Assembly: GCA_963717155.1 (NCBI GenBank)
Contig: OY970326.1
Span: 3,410,001 to 3,474,000 of the forward strand
DNA: 64,000 bases
Origin: G963717155 sp963717155
Lineage (GTDB): Bacteria; Actinomycetota; Thermoleophilia; Gaiellales; JALYLC01
Reading direction: 5' to 3'
Positions 8,393 to 17,800 of this stretch are shown here, piece after piece. Positions within the stretch are counted from its first letter, which is position 1, and every line of letters begins with the position of its first letter. Both the position numbers and the translations under genes were made by a program. The notes beneath the pieces are model-generated. The model saw only the letters and a program-made list of their open reading frames with translations, had not been told where the DNA came from and ran no database searches.

Positions 8393-8817
8393 CCTCGATC
8401 GTCAAACGGTTCACGATCGACAGCGAGCACGACACGCAGCTGATCGACATCACCGATCGCGTGCGCGAGCTGGTCGCCGAGACCGGGGTCCAGAACGGCA
8501 TCGCGAACGTGATGACGATGCACACCACGACTGCGATCACCGTCAACGAAGGCCTCCCCGATCTCGAGGACGACCTGGTGGAGCTGCTCGCTGACCTGGT
8601 GCCCGCGAACCGCCCCTTCCGGCACGCACGCTTCCTGCACTCGGACGGCCAGATGGCCGTCAACGCACCGTCGCACCTGCGAGGCGCGATGCTCGGCATC
8701 CAGGTGATCATCCCGGTCGAGGACGGCAAGCTGGTGCTCGGAACGCGCCAGACGATCTACTTCGTCGAGCTCGACGGCCCGCTGCAACGCAACGCCGTCG
8801 TGCACGTGTTCGGCTGA
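8389..8817 (+). CDS. YjbQ/UPF0047-family protein
   Basis: Small cytoplasmic protein of 142 residues, complete for the family. The signature MTMHTTTAITVNE, then LEDDLVELLADLVP, FRHARFLHSDGQMAVNAPSH and GTRQTIYFVELDGP are all present. Family members have been linked to a weak thiamine-phosphate synthase activity, but the true role is unsettled. Here the ATG overlaps the amidohydrolase stop (ATGA), so it is strictly co-translated with a catabolic enzyme, a context that may say more about its function than the family name does. Confidence 0.88.
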   Translation: MTSIVKRFTIDSEHDTQLIDITDRVRELVAETGVQNGIANVMTMHTTTAITVNEGLPDLEDDLVELLADLVPANRPFRHARFLHSDGQMAVNAPSHLRGAMLGIQVIIPVEDGKLVLGTRQTIYFVELDGPLQRNAVVHVFG

Positions 8818-8821
8818 GCCG

Positions 8822-9772
8822 ATGACGGTTCCCCGCTACGCCGAGCTCCCGATCGACCCGCGCCATCCCGCACGCTCGGCCTGGGGGGTCTTCGGCGACC
8901 GCGATGAGCTCGGCACGCTGAACCTCGTGACCGAGCAGCACGTGGCGCATGCCGCGTCGCTCGTCCGGCGCGGCCGCGTGTTCTCGCTCAACTGGGATCT
9001 CGAGCTACCGGATCCGGCGATCCTCGGTCGCCGGACGCTGCGCCACACCCTCATCGATCTCGATGTCGGAACGGACGACCGCTACGACTCCTTCTACCCG
9101 CAGGCCTCGAGCCAGTGGGATGCCCTCTGCCACATCGCGCACCCGGAACACGGGTACTACAACGGACACACACGCGAGGAGATCACCGGCAGACCCGGGA
9201 GCCGCCTCGGGATCGACACCTTCGCGCGGCGCGGTATCGCCGGACGATTCGTGCTCGTCGATGTCGCGCGGCATCTGGCAGCCGAGGGGAGGCCGATCGA
9301 TCCGGCGCTCTGCACACCGGTCGCCGTCGACGATCTCGAGGCCGCGCTCGCGCAGCAGGGTGTCGAGCTTGACGGCGGCGACGTCTTGCTGCTCCGCTTC
9401 GGCTGGGTCGGGTGGTACGAGCGCCAGGACCGCGCGACGCGTACGCGGCTGAGCGCGCTCGACCTCTTCCCCTGCCCGGGTCTCGCGGCGGAGGAGCGCA
9501 CCGCGGCCTGGCTCTGGGACAACCGCGTCGCGGCGGTCTGCTCCGACAACCCGGCGCTCGAGGCGATGCCGATGGACGAGTCGAGCGAGGACGGGTTCCT
9601 GCACTACCGGCTGATCCCGCTTCTCGGACTAGCGATCTGCGAGATGCTGCAGCTGGACGCGCTTGCAGACGATTGCGCCGACGACGGCGTCTGGGAGGGC
9701 CTGTTCACCGCGGCGCCCCTGAACAAGGCGGGCGGCTCGGGCTCGACCGCGAACGCGCTCGCCGTCAAGTAG
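8822..9772 (+). CDS. Cyclase-family (kynurenine formamidase-like) hydrolase
   Basis: Metal-dependent hydrolase of 316 residues in the PF04199 cyclase family. The region SQWDALCHIAHP stands where the family has its HxGTHxD metal site, and the first histidine of that motif is not obvious. WGDRDELGTLN-like opening (here FGDRDELGTLNLV), the GVELDGGDVLLLRFGW strand and the late NPALEAMP match long-form members of the family. It begins 4 bases after YjbQ and ends the operon, meeting the next gene head to head. Hydrolysis of an amide or lactone in the same catabolic route is likely; the substrate is not known. Confidence 0.82.
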   Translation: MTVPRYAELPIDPRHPARSAWGVFGDRDELGTLNLVTEQHVAHAASLVRRGRVFSLNWDLELPDPAILGRRTLRHTLIDLDVGTDDRYDSFYPQASSQWDALCHIAHPEHGYYNGHTREEITGRPGSRLGIDTFARRGIAGRFVLVDVARHLAAEGRPIDPALCTPVAVDDLEAALAQQGVELDGGDVLLLRFGWVGWYERQDRATRTRLSALDLFPCPGLAAEERTAAWLWDNRVAAVCSDNPALEAMPMDESSEDGFLHYRLIPLLGLAICEMLQLDALADDCADDGVWEGLFTAAPLNKAGGSGSTANALAVK

Positions 9773-9780
9773 GCGGCAGC

Positions 9781-12700
9781 TCAGCCGCTCCTGTACGCCG
9801 CCACGACCGTGACGTTCGCGGTCGCGTTCGTCGTGTTCGCCCAGGTGCCGTTGACGGTCTTGACGCCGGAGGTGGATTCGATCCGGTAGACGCTCGTCTC
9901 CGACTCCCAGTAGTCGCTGTTGGAGAGATCGTGGATCTCGGTGTTCGGTGCAGTCGGCGTGCTCGTCGTCGCGCTGTCGATGCCGCTCCAGCCGATGACG
10001 AGATCGCTGGGATTCGTCGTGGTGACGCTGCCCGTCCACGCGGCCCCGGTTCCCTGCAGATTCGCCCCCGTCGCATCGCGGGGGCTCGTCGAGGCGATGC
10101 CGCCGAAGGACGCGGCTGCGATCAGTCCGTGGACAACGGATCCGGAGAACGTCGCCGTGATCACCGTCCCGACCGGTAGGCCGATCGGGGCGCTGGCAGA
10201 CGCGATCGCGGCGTGATACCTCGTCGGGTCGATCGCCTGCACGTCGATGATCCAGGTCAGGCCGCCACCGCTCACGGAGGTGAGGGTGCGGCTCGCGTGG
10301 TACCAGTCGACCATCAGGAAGACACGCGTGTTCGGCGCAGCCGTCGCGCTCGTCGTCAGGGTCATCGTCGCCGAGCTGGCGTTCTCACCCTTGCTCCCGA
10401 GGTTCCTGTCGAAGGCGATCGCGCCCTGGGTCGCGCCGGCGCCACTGAGCGTGACGCCGTGCGGCGCACCCGTCGCGTTGTCGGAGATGGTCACGCTCGC
10501 AGAACGGCTGCCCGTCGCAGACGGCGCGAACGTGACCGAGATCGTGCACGTGGCGTTCGCGGCGAGCGTTGCAGGGCTCACGGGACACGTGTTCGTCTGC
10601 GCGAAGTCGCCGGCGTTCGCCCCGGCGATCCCGATGCTCGAGACCAGCAGGGGCGCATTGCCGCTGTTCGTGAGCGTCGTCGTCTGTGCCGCGCTCGTCG
10701 TGCCAGTCGTCTGGGAGCCGTACGAGAGGGTCGTGGGCGTCAGGGTGACCGCCGGCGCCGCCGCCGTGCCGCTGCCGCTGAGCCCGACGCTCTGCGAGCC
10801 TCCCGCAGCGTTGTCCGCGATCTGGACGCTCGCGGTCCGCGACCCGGCCGCGCTCGGAGTGAACGTGACGAACATCGTGCACGACGCGTTGGCGGCGAGC
10901 GTCGCCGGCGCCAGCGGGCACGTGTTCGTCTGCGCGTAGTCGCTCGCATTCGCCCCGGCGATGCCCACGGTCGAGATCGTCAACGGCGCAGCGCCCGAGT
11001 TCGTCAGCGCGATCGACTGCGAGGCGCTCGTCGTTCCGACGATCTGCGAGGCGAAGGTCAGACCCGTTGGCGACAGCGTCACGGCGGGCGCCGTACCCGT
11101 GCCGCTCACCCCGAGACCCTGCGGGCTGCCGGCCGCGTCGTCGGCGATCGACAGGCTCCCAGTCCTGGGCCCTGCGCCGGACGGCGAGAAGGTGACCGAG
11201 ACCGTGCATGTCCCGCTTACCGGGAGCGTCGTCGGCGTCAGCGGGCAGTTGCTCGTCACGGCGAAGTCCCCGGCGTTCGTGCCCGTCATCGTCAGGCTGC
11301 TGATCGTCAGCGGCGCGTTGCCCGTGTTCGCGAGCGTCGACGTGCTCACGCCGCTCGTCGTCCCCACCTGCTGCGAGCCGAAGCTCAGGCTCGCGGGTGT
11401 CAAGCTCACTGCGGGCGCCGGCGACGAACCCGTCCCGCTGAGGCCGAGGGTCTGCGGCGTGTTGGGTGCGTTGTCCGCGACGGTCACGCTTGCGGACCGC
11501 GCGCCGGACGCACTCGGGGAGAACCTCACCGAGATCGTGCACGTCGCATTCACGGCCACCGTGGCGGGACTGAGCGGACACGTCGTCGTCTCGCCGAAGT
11601 CGCCAGGGTTCGTGCCGGCGACGGCGATCGCCGTGATCGCCAACGCGGCCGTCCCCGAGTTCGTGAGCGTCGTCGTCTGCGCAGCGCTCGTCGTTCCGAC
11701 GGGCTGCGACGCGAACGTCAGGGTGGCAGGACCGAGCGTGACCGCGGCTGCCGTGCCGGTTCCAGTGAGCGGAACGGTCTGTGGACTGCCGGCGGCGTTG
11801 TCAGTGACGGAGATGTTGGCCGTGCGACTACCGCTCGCGCTCGGGGTGAAGCTGACGGAGAGCGTGCAGCTGCCACCCGCGGCGAGCGTGCTGGGGCTGA
11901 TCGGGCAGGTGTTCGTCTGGTCGAAGTCGGCCGCGTTCGTGCCGCCCAGTCCGATCGCGGTGATCGTCAGGGCTGCGTTGCCGGAGTTGGTCAGGGTCAC
12001 CGTCTGGGCGGAACCACTCGTTCCAACCTGTCGCGACCCGAAGCCGAGGCTCGTCGGGGACAACGACACCGCCGGAGCAGCCGTCACGGCGGTTCCGCTC
12101 AGCGTCAGCCGCTGCGGGCTGCCGCTCGCGTTGTCCGTGACCGCCACGTTGGCGGTGCGCGTTCCACTCGCGGTCGGCTTGAACGTCACCGAGATCGTGC
12201 AGGTCGCGTTCACCGCAAGCGTGGCCGGGCTGGCCGGGCACGTGCTCGTCTGTGCATAGTCGCCGCTGTTCGTGCCGGCCAGAGCGATGCTCGAGATCGT
12301 GAGCGGGACCGCTCCCGTGTTCTTCAATGTCGAGCTCTGCGAGGCGCTCGTCGTCCCGACGCCCTGCGCCGCGAAGGTGAGGCTCGTGGGTGTCAGCGTG
12401 ACAGTGGACGTGCCTGCCGCGCCGGTTCCGGTGAGCGCAACGGTCTGGGGGCTCGAAGGTGCGTCGTCCGTGATCGTGAGGTTCGCGGTGCGCGTTCCCG
12501 CTGCCGTCGGCGCGAACGAGACGGAGACGCTGCAGCTCGAGCCGACCGCCAACGTGCTCGGGCTGACAGGGCACGTGCTCGTCTGCGCGTAGTCCCCCGG
12601 ACTCGTCCCGGCCAGGCCGATGCTGCTGATCGTCATCGCCGCGGTGCCGGCGTTCGTCAGCGTCACGTTCTGGGCCGCGCTCGTCGAGCCGACCGTGGTG

Positions 12701-14388
12701 GACGCGAAGGTGAGGCTCGCCGGGCTTACGGACGCGAGCGGTGCGGGTGTCGCCGGGGCCCCGAACCGGGTCAGGATGTTCGACGTGATCTTCTGACCGA
12801 TCGGGTTCGCCACGTGGTGGTCGCAGTCGCAGAAGCCGGTGTCATAGCCGTTGTCCACCGTGAACGACCACTGGATCGTGCCTGCGGAGAACACCGTCCC
12901 GCCGCCCGCAGCCGTGTACAGCGTGGCGTCCGACCATGCGTTGACGCCGTTGTCCGACGCTGGGACGAACGAGTGTCCGACCTGCTGCAGTCCGGCTGGC
13001 TCGTACGATTTGAACTCCGCGAGCGACGGGTCGTTGGCGGCGCGCGTGTCGAACTCGTACCCGACGATTCCCGGCAGCGCGTTCTGCCCCGAGCCGCTCG
13101 TGATCACACCGGTCGTCCCGTTGCCGGTGTAGTTGACGAGTCCCGTCCCCGCGAAGATCCAGCTGCTGGCGTTGTACACGAGGAACGGACGCGCCGATGC
13201 GGCGCCCTCGGTCATGACGCCGAGCAGGGCGTTCTCCGGTTGCGGCGGCGTGAGGTCGCGGTACAGCCCCGTGTTGTCGTTCAACGAGCCCTTGCTCGTG
13301 TGGATGCGTCGCAGGGCCGAACCGGACCCGTCGGCGCTCCAGGTGACACGCCCGACGGCGTTGTTCGCGCTGAAGAGGGCGAGGTTGACACCGTTGTTGA
13401 CGCCGTTCTGCAGTGCCGACTTCATGCCGTCCGAGTAGTACTCGTCGTGACCCGTGTTGACGAAGACGCGGTGTCCGAGCAGAAGATTCGGGTTCGTCTC
13501 GAGCTCCGTATCGGTGACGTAGGTCATGTCATAGCCCTGCGACTCCATCCACCGGATCATCGGGAAGTCCCAGACGAAGAAGTTTCCCGCGCCGTCGGCC
13601 GAGCCCTGATCCACGTACGGCCGATCGAACGACACCGTGTATGCGCGGGTGTCGCTGATGAACCGCTGCGTGACGTCGTCGATCCGCCCGTACAGGTTGA
13701 TGCCGACGTTGTTGTTCCCGGAGCCGGCCCAGTAGTTGTAGGCCTGCCAGGTGTTCGTATCGAGCGAGTACAGCACAGGCGCAGGGTTCGAGTCGTCCCT
13801 GACGACGAACGTCATGTAGTTCTGCAGCTGGGTGCCTGCGAGGCGCGTGAGCTTGACGACGTAGACACCGGGTGTCCACGTCGTGGGCACCGTCAACGTG
13901 TAGCTGGGCGTCCAGTTGCACTCGATCATCCCGTAGTTGGGATCCGTGGACGACGTGACGGTCGGACAGTTGGCCTGCTTCGCGCCGTTGAGGGGGCCTA
14001 CGTGCAACATGAGCCGGCCTCCACACGACGGCGCGCACGATGTTCCGTTCGGATTCGTCCCGGTCGGGTACCAGCCCATCCGGTAGAAGTCCATGTTGTA
14101 CTGCGCGCTCGTCGAGAGCGAGACCATCAGCGCGATCTGGCTACCCTTGTTCACACTCGTGAGCGAGGCATAGCCCTCGATCTCGTGGTTGGCCGACTTG
14201 TTGGCGTCCGTGAACTGCCAGCTGGTGGTCCCGGGCTGCTGGTTCTCGAGGACGATCGGATTCGTGCCGGCCAGCCCGGAGTGCGGCGAGGCTCCAGCCC
14301 CGGCGATGACGACGACCAGCGCGACGACGAGGTACCACGCCCACGGCCGGCGACCCGACCATCGTGACACCAGGCGCACGCGGCGCAC
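9781..14388 (-). CDS. Secreted N,N-dimethylformamidase-like protein with seven choice-of-anchor/HYDIN-type repeats
   Basis: Very large exported protein of 1535 residues from a GTG start. Residues about 16-41 are a signal or anchor segment (YLVVALVVVIAGAGA). Residues about 45-555 match the large-subunit-like domain of N,N-dimethylformamidase, with DFYRMGWYP, FDRPYVDQGSADGAG and VNTGHDEYYSDGMKSAL. Then come seven Ig-like repeats of about 108 residues, each with a LTF(A/G)S..VGTTSA opening, a CP(V/L)SPxTL pair of cysteines and a SGTRTA..VTDNA ending. A distinct C-terminal domain of about 215 residues follows (SSATMTLTTSATAAPNTRVF). The protein is probably displayed on or released from the cell surface. 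Enzyme activity is not certain: the family also includes non-catalytic carbohydrate-active relatives. Confidence 0.85.
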   Translation of the reverse strand: MRRVRLVSRWSGRRPWAWYLVVALVVVIAGAGASPHSGLAGTNPIVLENQQPGTTSWQFTDANKSANHEIEGYASLTSVNKGSQIALMVSLSTSAQYNMDFYRMGWYPTGTNPNGTSCAPSCGGRLMLHVGPLNGAKQANCPTVTSSTDPNYGMIECNWTPSYTLTVPTTWTPGVYVVKLTRLAGTQLQNYMTFVVRDDSNPAPVLYSLDTNTWQAYNYWAGSGNNNVGINLYGRIDDVTQRFISDTRAYTVSFDRPYVDQGSADGAGNFFVWDFPMIRWMESQGYDMTYVTDTELETNPNLLLGHRVFVNTGHDEYYSDGMKSALQNGVNNGVNLALFSANNAVGRVTWSADGSGSALRRIHTSKGSLNDNTGLYRDLTPPQPENALLGVMTEGAASARPFLVYNASSWIFAGTGLVNYTGNGTTGVITSGSGQNALPGIVGYEFDTRAANDPSLAEFKSYEPAGLQQVGHSFVPASDNGVNAWSDATLYTAAGGGTVFSAGTIQWSFTVDNGYDTGFCDCDHHVANPIGQKITSNILTRFGAPATPAPLASVSPASLTFASTTVGSTSAAQNVTLTNAGTAAMTISSIGLAGTSPGDYAQTSTCPVSPSTLAVGSSCSVSVSFAPTAAGTRTANLTITDDAPSSPQTVALTGTGAAGTSTVTLTPTSLTFAAQGVGTTSASQSSTLKNTGAVPLTISSIALAGTNSGDYAQTSTCPASPATLAVNATCTISVTFKPTASGTRTANVAVTDNASGSPQRLTLSGTAVTAAPAVSLSPTSLGFGSRQVGTSGSAQTVTLTNSGNAALTITAIGLGGTNAADFDQTNTCPISPSTLAAGGSCTLSVSFTPSASGSRTANISVTDNAAGSPQTVPLTGTGTAAAVTLGPATLTFASQPVGTTSAAQTTTLTNSGTAALAITAIAVAGTNPGDFGETTTCPLSPATVAVNATCTISVRFSPSASGARSASVTVADNAPNTPQTLGLSGTGSSPAPAVSLTPASLSFGSQQVGTTSGVSTSTLANTGNAPLTISSLTMTGTNAGDFAVTSNCPLTPTTLPVSGTCTVSVTFSPSGAGPRTGSLSIADDAAGSPQGLGVSGTGTAPAVTLSPTGLTFASQIVGTTSASQSIALTNSGAAPLTISTVGIAGANASDYAQTNTCPLAPATLAANASCTMFVTFTPSAAGSRTASVQIADNAAGGSQSVGLSGSGTAAAPAVTLTPTTLSYGSQTTGTTSAAQTTTLTNSGNAPLLVSSIGIAGANAGDFAQTNTCPVSPATLAANATCTISVTFAPSATGSRSASVTISDNATGAPHGVTLSGAGATQGAIAFDRNLGSKGENASSATMTLTTSATAAPNTRVFLMVDWYHASRTLTSVSGGGLTWIIDVQAIDPTRYHAAIASASAPIGLPVGTVITATFSGSVVHGLIAAASFGGIASTSPRDATGANLQGTGAAWTGSVTTTNPSDLVIGWSGIDSATTSTPTAPNTEIHDLSNSDYWESETSVYRIESTSGVKTVNGTWANTTNATANVTVVAAYRSG
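10430..12740 (-). repeat. Seven tandem ~324-base coding repeats (Ig-like, choice-of-anchor D/HYDIN type)
   Basis: These encode seven successive beta-sandwich repeats, about residues 550-1320 of the secreted protein. Each carries the same order of landmarks: TLTFASQ.VGTTSA, LTNSG.A.LTI, GDFAQT..CP, CTISVTF.PSA.GSR and SVT..DNA. The seven copies differ at many positions, so they are old duplications and not a recent expansion. The same bases give a long open antisense frame that is a by-product of codon bias. Confidence 0.85.
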
Positions 14389-14804
14389 GACCCTATCCGC
14401 CTCTGTTCGAGGCCGTGGGCCCAGATCGCCTTCGCGCCATCACCCGTCGCAAGTCACCACGCAGACGAAGACCGTACGCCCTTCGCGTATCGCGCCTCGC
14501 GTCCCTCCTGGCCGCCAGTGTCCCAGCGGACCCGCAAACTGGCTACTGAACGAAGGACTAGGCCCCAACCCAAACGCGGAACGTGCTCCGCCTACGGCGG
14601 CGCTCGGCGCGACGCATGACATTCCGATTTGCATGAACGTGACCACACCGCGGAGACCGGAAAACGGCCAACGACGCGGGATTCCGAGAACATCGCCCCG
14701 CTTGACTTCTCCTCGCACGTTCGGCTAGAAGTGACAGGCTCGATGGTTCCGCTCTCGTCACGATCGACGAGACCAGCGGCGAGACCGTGAAGGGGGCCGA
14801 AAAG
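14389..14804. other. 416-base intergenic region between divergent giant genes
   Basis: This separates the minus-strand secreted protein from the plus-strand TcA-like gene. Short open frames here have no recognisable content. I see no RNA gene or long inverted repeat. A weak promoter-like pair (14702-14730) faces the TcA-like gene and is listed separately. Confidence 0.6.
14702..14730 (+). promoter_or_regulatory. Weak promoter-like pair before the TcA-like gene
   Basis: TTGACT at 14702-14707, then 17 bases, then CTAGAA at 14725-14730. The -35 is close to consensus and the -10 poor. It lies about 75 bases before the proposed ATG. Support is positional only. Confidence 0.3.
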
Positions 14805-17800
14805 ATGGCCGAGATGCTCCGGGTACGCGGCGAGTTGACCGACGAGGACGGCCGCGAGCTCTCGTTCGCACATGTCAAGTTGTTCCGCCGACGCATACGC
14901 GAACGCCAGCTGCTCGGCGAAGCGAGGGCAACGGAGGAGGGCACGTACGAGATCACTGCGCGATGGCCGGAAGCCGGGCCGGGCAAGATTCTCGTCACCG
15001 TCGAGGCGACGGCAGACCGGCTCGAGAAGCCGCTCGCATCTCCGGTGCTCGAGGCGCAGGCGGATCTCATCGTCGACCTCCAGCAGCCACCGCGCGATGC
15101 GTCCGAGTTTGGCGTCCTCCGGCGCGCGATCGAGCTCCAGCTCGGGCGCCTTCCGCTCACCGAGGTCGTCGAATCGGACAAGCATCAGGACATCTCCTTC
15201 CTCTCGCAGGAGATCGGCCGGTCGAAGGAGGAGGTCGCGCGCGTCGTCATCGCAGCTCGCCTGTCGGCGAGCTACGACATTCCCACCGCTGCCTTCTATG
15301 CGTTCCTGCGACAGCACATCCCGGCCGCGCTGCCGGACCCGCTCCTCGACGCCACCGACGGCTTCAAGCTCATCGATCCGCTGTGCCAGCGGATCGCGTC
15401 GTGGATCTTCGCGCTCTCGGCTGCCACGCAGACCCAGGCGCTCGAGAGCGCGATCGCCGGCACCCTCATCGAGCCCGAGCTCGAGAAGTCGATCCCTGAC
15501 ATCGTCGCGGCCCTGCAATCCCACCACACGGCCGATCTACTCCAGCAGCCCTACCTCGTGGGCAAGACGACCCTGCAGGAGCTGTTGACCCTCTCCGGTC
15601 TGGCCGAGGCCAAGCACGACCAGTTCGCGCAGGCCCTTGCCGGCAACACGCAGTCGATGCGTAACTTCTGGCGCAGCCTCGCCTCCGGCGAGCATGGACT
15701 CACGGCCGCGGAGGCGTCGTCGGTCCAGCGCACGCTCGAGCTCGGCGCCTTCGTCAAGAACCACGTTCCCCTCGTGCAGACGCTTCTCGCGCGTTTCGAC
15801 AACGGTCAGTACACCGCGCTCGCCGATCTCGCCCGGATCTCACTCGACGACTGGACGCAGCTCGTCACCCAGGCAGGCCCGCCGCCCAGCATCGAGCCCG
15901 CAGGTGACGCGACTGCTGCCGAGGTGTACGCCCGCGTCGTCTACACCCGGGTCACACGCGCCTACCCCACCGCGGCGCTCACCGCCCGCATCGCAACCGC
16001 GAACCTCGTCCCCGAGCCGCAGCAGTCGACGCTCACTCGCTTCTTCGCCAACAGTCCGTCACTCGACCTGGTCAAGACCACGGTCGCCACCTTCCTGGCC
16101 GAGAATGGCGACAAGGCGCTCGAAGGAATCCCACCGCAGGACACGGCCGCGGTGATCGCCAACGTCAAGCGCCTTCAGCGCGTCCTGCGCATCACCCCCG
16201 ACGTCGATCCCGCACAGGCGCTGCTTGCTGCCGGTCTGGACTCGGCCACGCAGATCGCCGCCCGGGGCTCACAGCAGTTCTTCACCCAGGCCCTCGCGGC
16301 CGGCCTGACGAAGGTCGAGGCCAACCGCATCTTCCACACAGCGGCACATCGCTACGCGAGCGTCGTGTCGGCCATGCTGCAGCTCAACCGGGACTTCATC
16401 GGGGTGTGGCCGACCGCAGTCGGTGCCAGCTCGGCGCTCGACGACCCCACGAAGCAGGCGATCCAGCGCGACCAGTCACTGGCCACGCTGTTCGGGTCAC
16501 AGGACTACTGCGCCATCGAAGACTGCACGTCGGTGCTCAGCCCGGCCGCGTACCTGTGCGACCTCCTCCTGTGGCTGCGCAACCACCAGCTCACCGGCCC
16601 GTTCCCGACCGCGCTCGATGCCCTGTTCGCTCGTCGCCCGGACCTCGGCCACCTGCTCCTCAACTGCCCCAACAGCGAGACGCCGCTTCCGTACATCGAT
16701 CTCGTGAACGAGCTGCTCGAGGACGCGGTCAGTCCGCCCGCCACTCCGGTGTGGAAGCAGGCGACACAGACTGCGGCCGAGCTCCGCGCCGGTCCCGAGT
16801 ACGTGAATGAGGGTGCCTACGACACCCTGAGAACGGCCAGCTACCCGCACACGCTCCCCTACGACAAGCCGCTGGACGAGCTGCGCGGCTTCCTCGCGCA
16901 ATCAGGCGTGACATTGTGGCAGCTCAGGGAGTCGCTGCTCGCGTTGAACGGGCCTTCGCTGTCCAGCCAGGCAAGCGTGGCCGCCGAGCGCTTTGCCATC
17001 GATCCCCACGAGCAGGACCTGATCACGACGCCGGATTTCGTGCCTGCGGCACAGGCATGGGACACGGCGACGCCGAGCACTGACCTCGTGCCCGTCGAGG
17101 CCTTCCTGCGAGCCGCGTCGATCACGTACGAACAGCTCCTCGAGCTGCTCGAGGTCGTGTGGGTTCGTGACGGCGGCGGCGGACTGAACCTGCAGGGCCT
17201 GAGCGACACGTGCGATCTGAGCATCCAGTCCCTCTCCCCAGCACCCCTGGACGCCGGTCTCCTCGATCGGGCTCACCGCTTCCTGCGCATGTGGCGTCAC
17301 GCCCCGTTGCAGATGTGGGAGCTCGATCAGTTGCTCGTCTCGCCCGCGGTCGCCAACGGCACGCTCGACATCGCCGGACTCGTCGCCATCTCCACGTTCC
17401 TTCGCCTCACCGCGTTGACCGGACTCGCGGTCGACGAGCAGCTCGCCTTCTACGGTGACCTCGACGCAAGCGCGAGCGGACACCGCGCGCCGGACGGGAC
17501 CCGGACGACCTCGCTGTACCAGCGCCTGTTCCTCGACCCGGCGGTTCCCGCCGACCCCGACCTCGTGGAGCTGGCCTCGGGCGGAGCGATTGCCGACCCC
17601 AACCTGAGCGATCACCTCCCCGCGATCCAGTCGGCGCTCCAGCTCTCGAGTGACGACGCGACGACGCTTTTCGCTGTCCCCATCACCGATGGGCAGCTCA
17701 CGCTGGCCAACCTGAGCCAGATCTACCGGGTCATCACCCTGGCCCGCGCCGTCGGCGCCTCGCTCACCGGGCTGCTGCGTCTGCTTCCGCTCACGAGCAC

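Noticed and set aside
9765..9795. GCGGC-N6-GCCGC hairpin at the convergent stops near 9772
   Set aside because: Only five pairs in GC-rich sequence; too weak to call a terminator.
10213..14367. Long open frame (1384 codons) on the + strand opposite the secreted repeat protein
   Set aside because: It is very Arg-rich, has no domain or signal, and mirrors the codon bias of the real minus-strand gene with its repeats.
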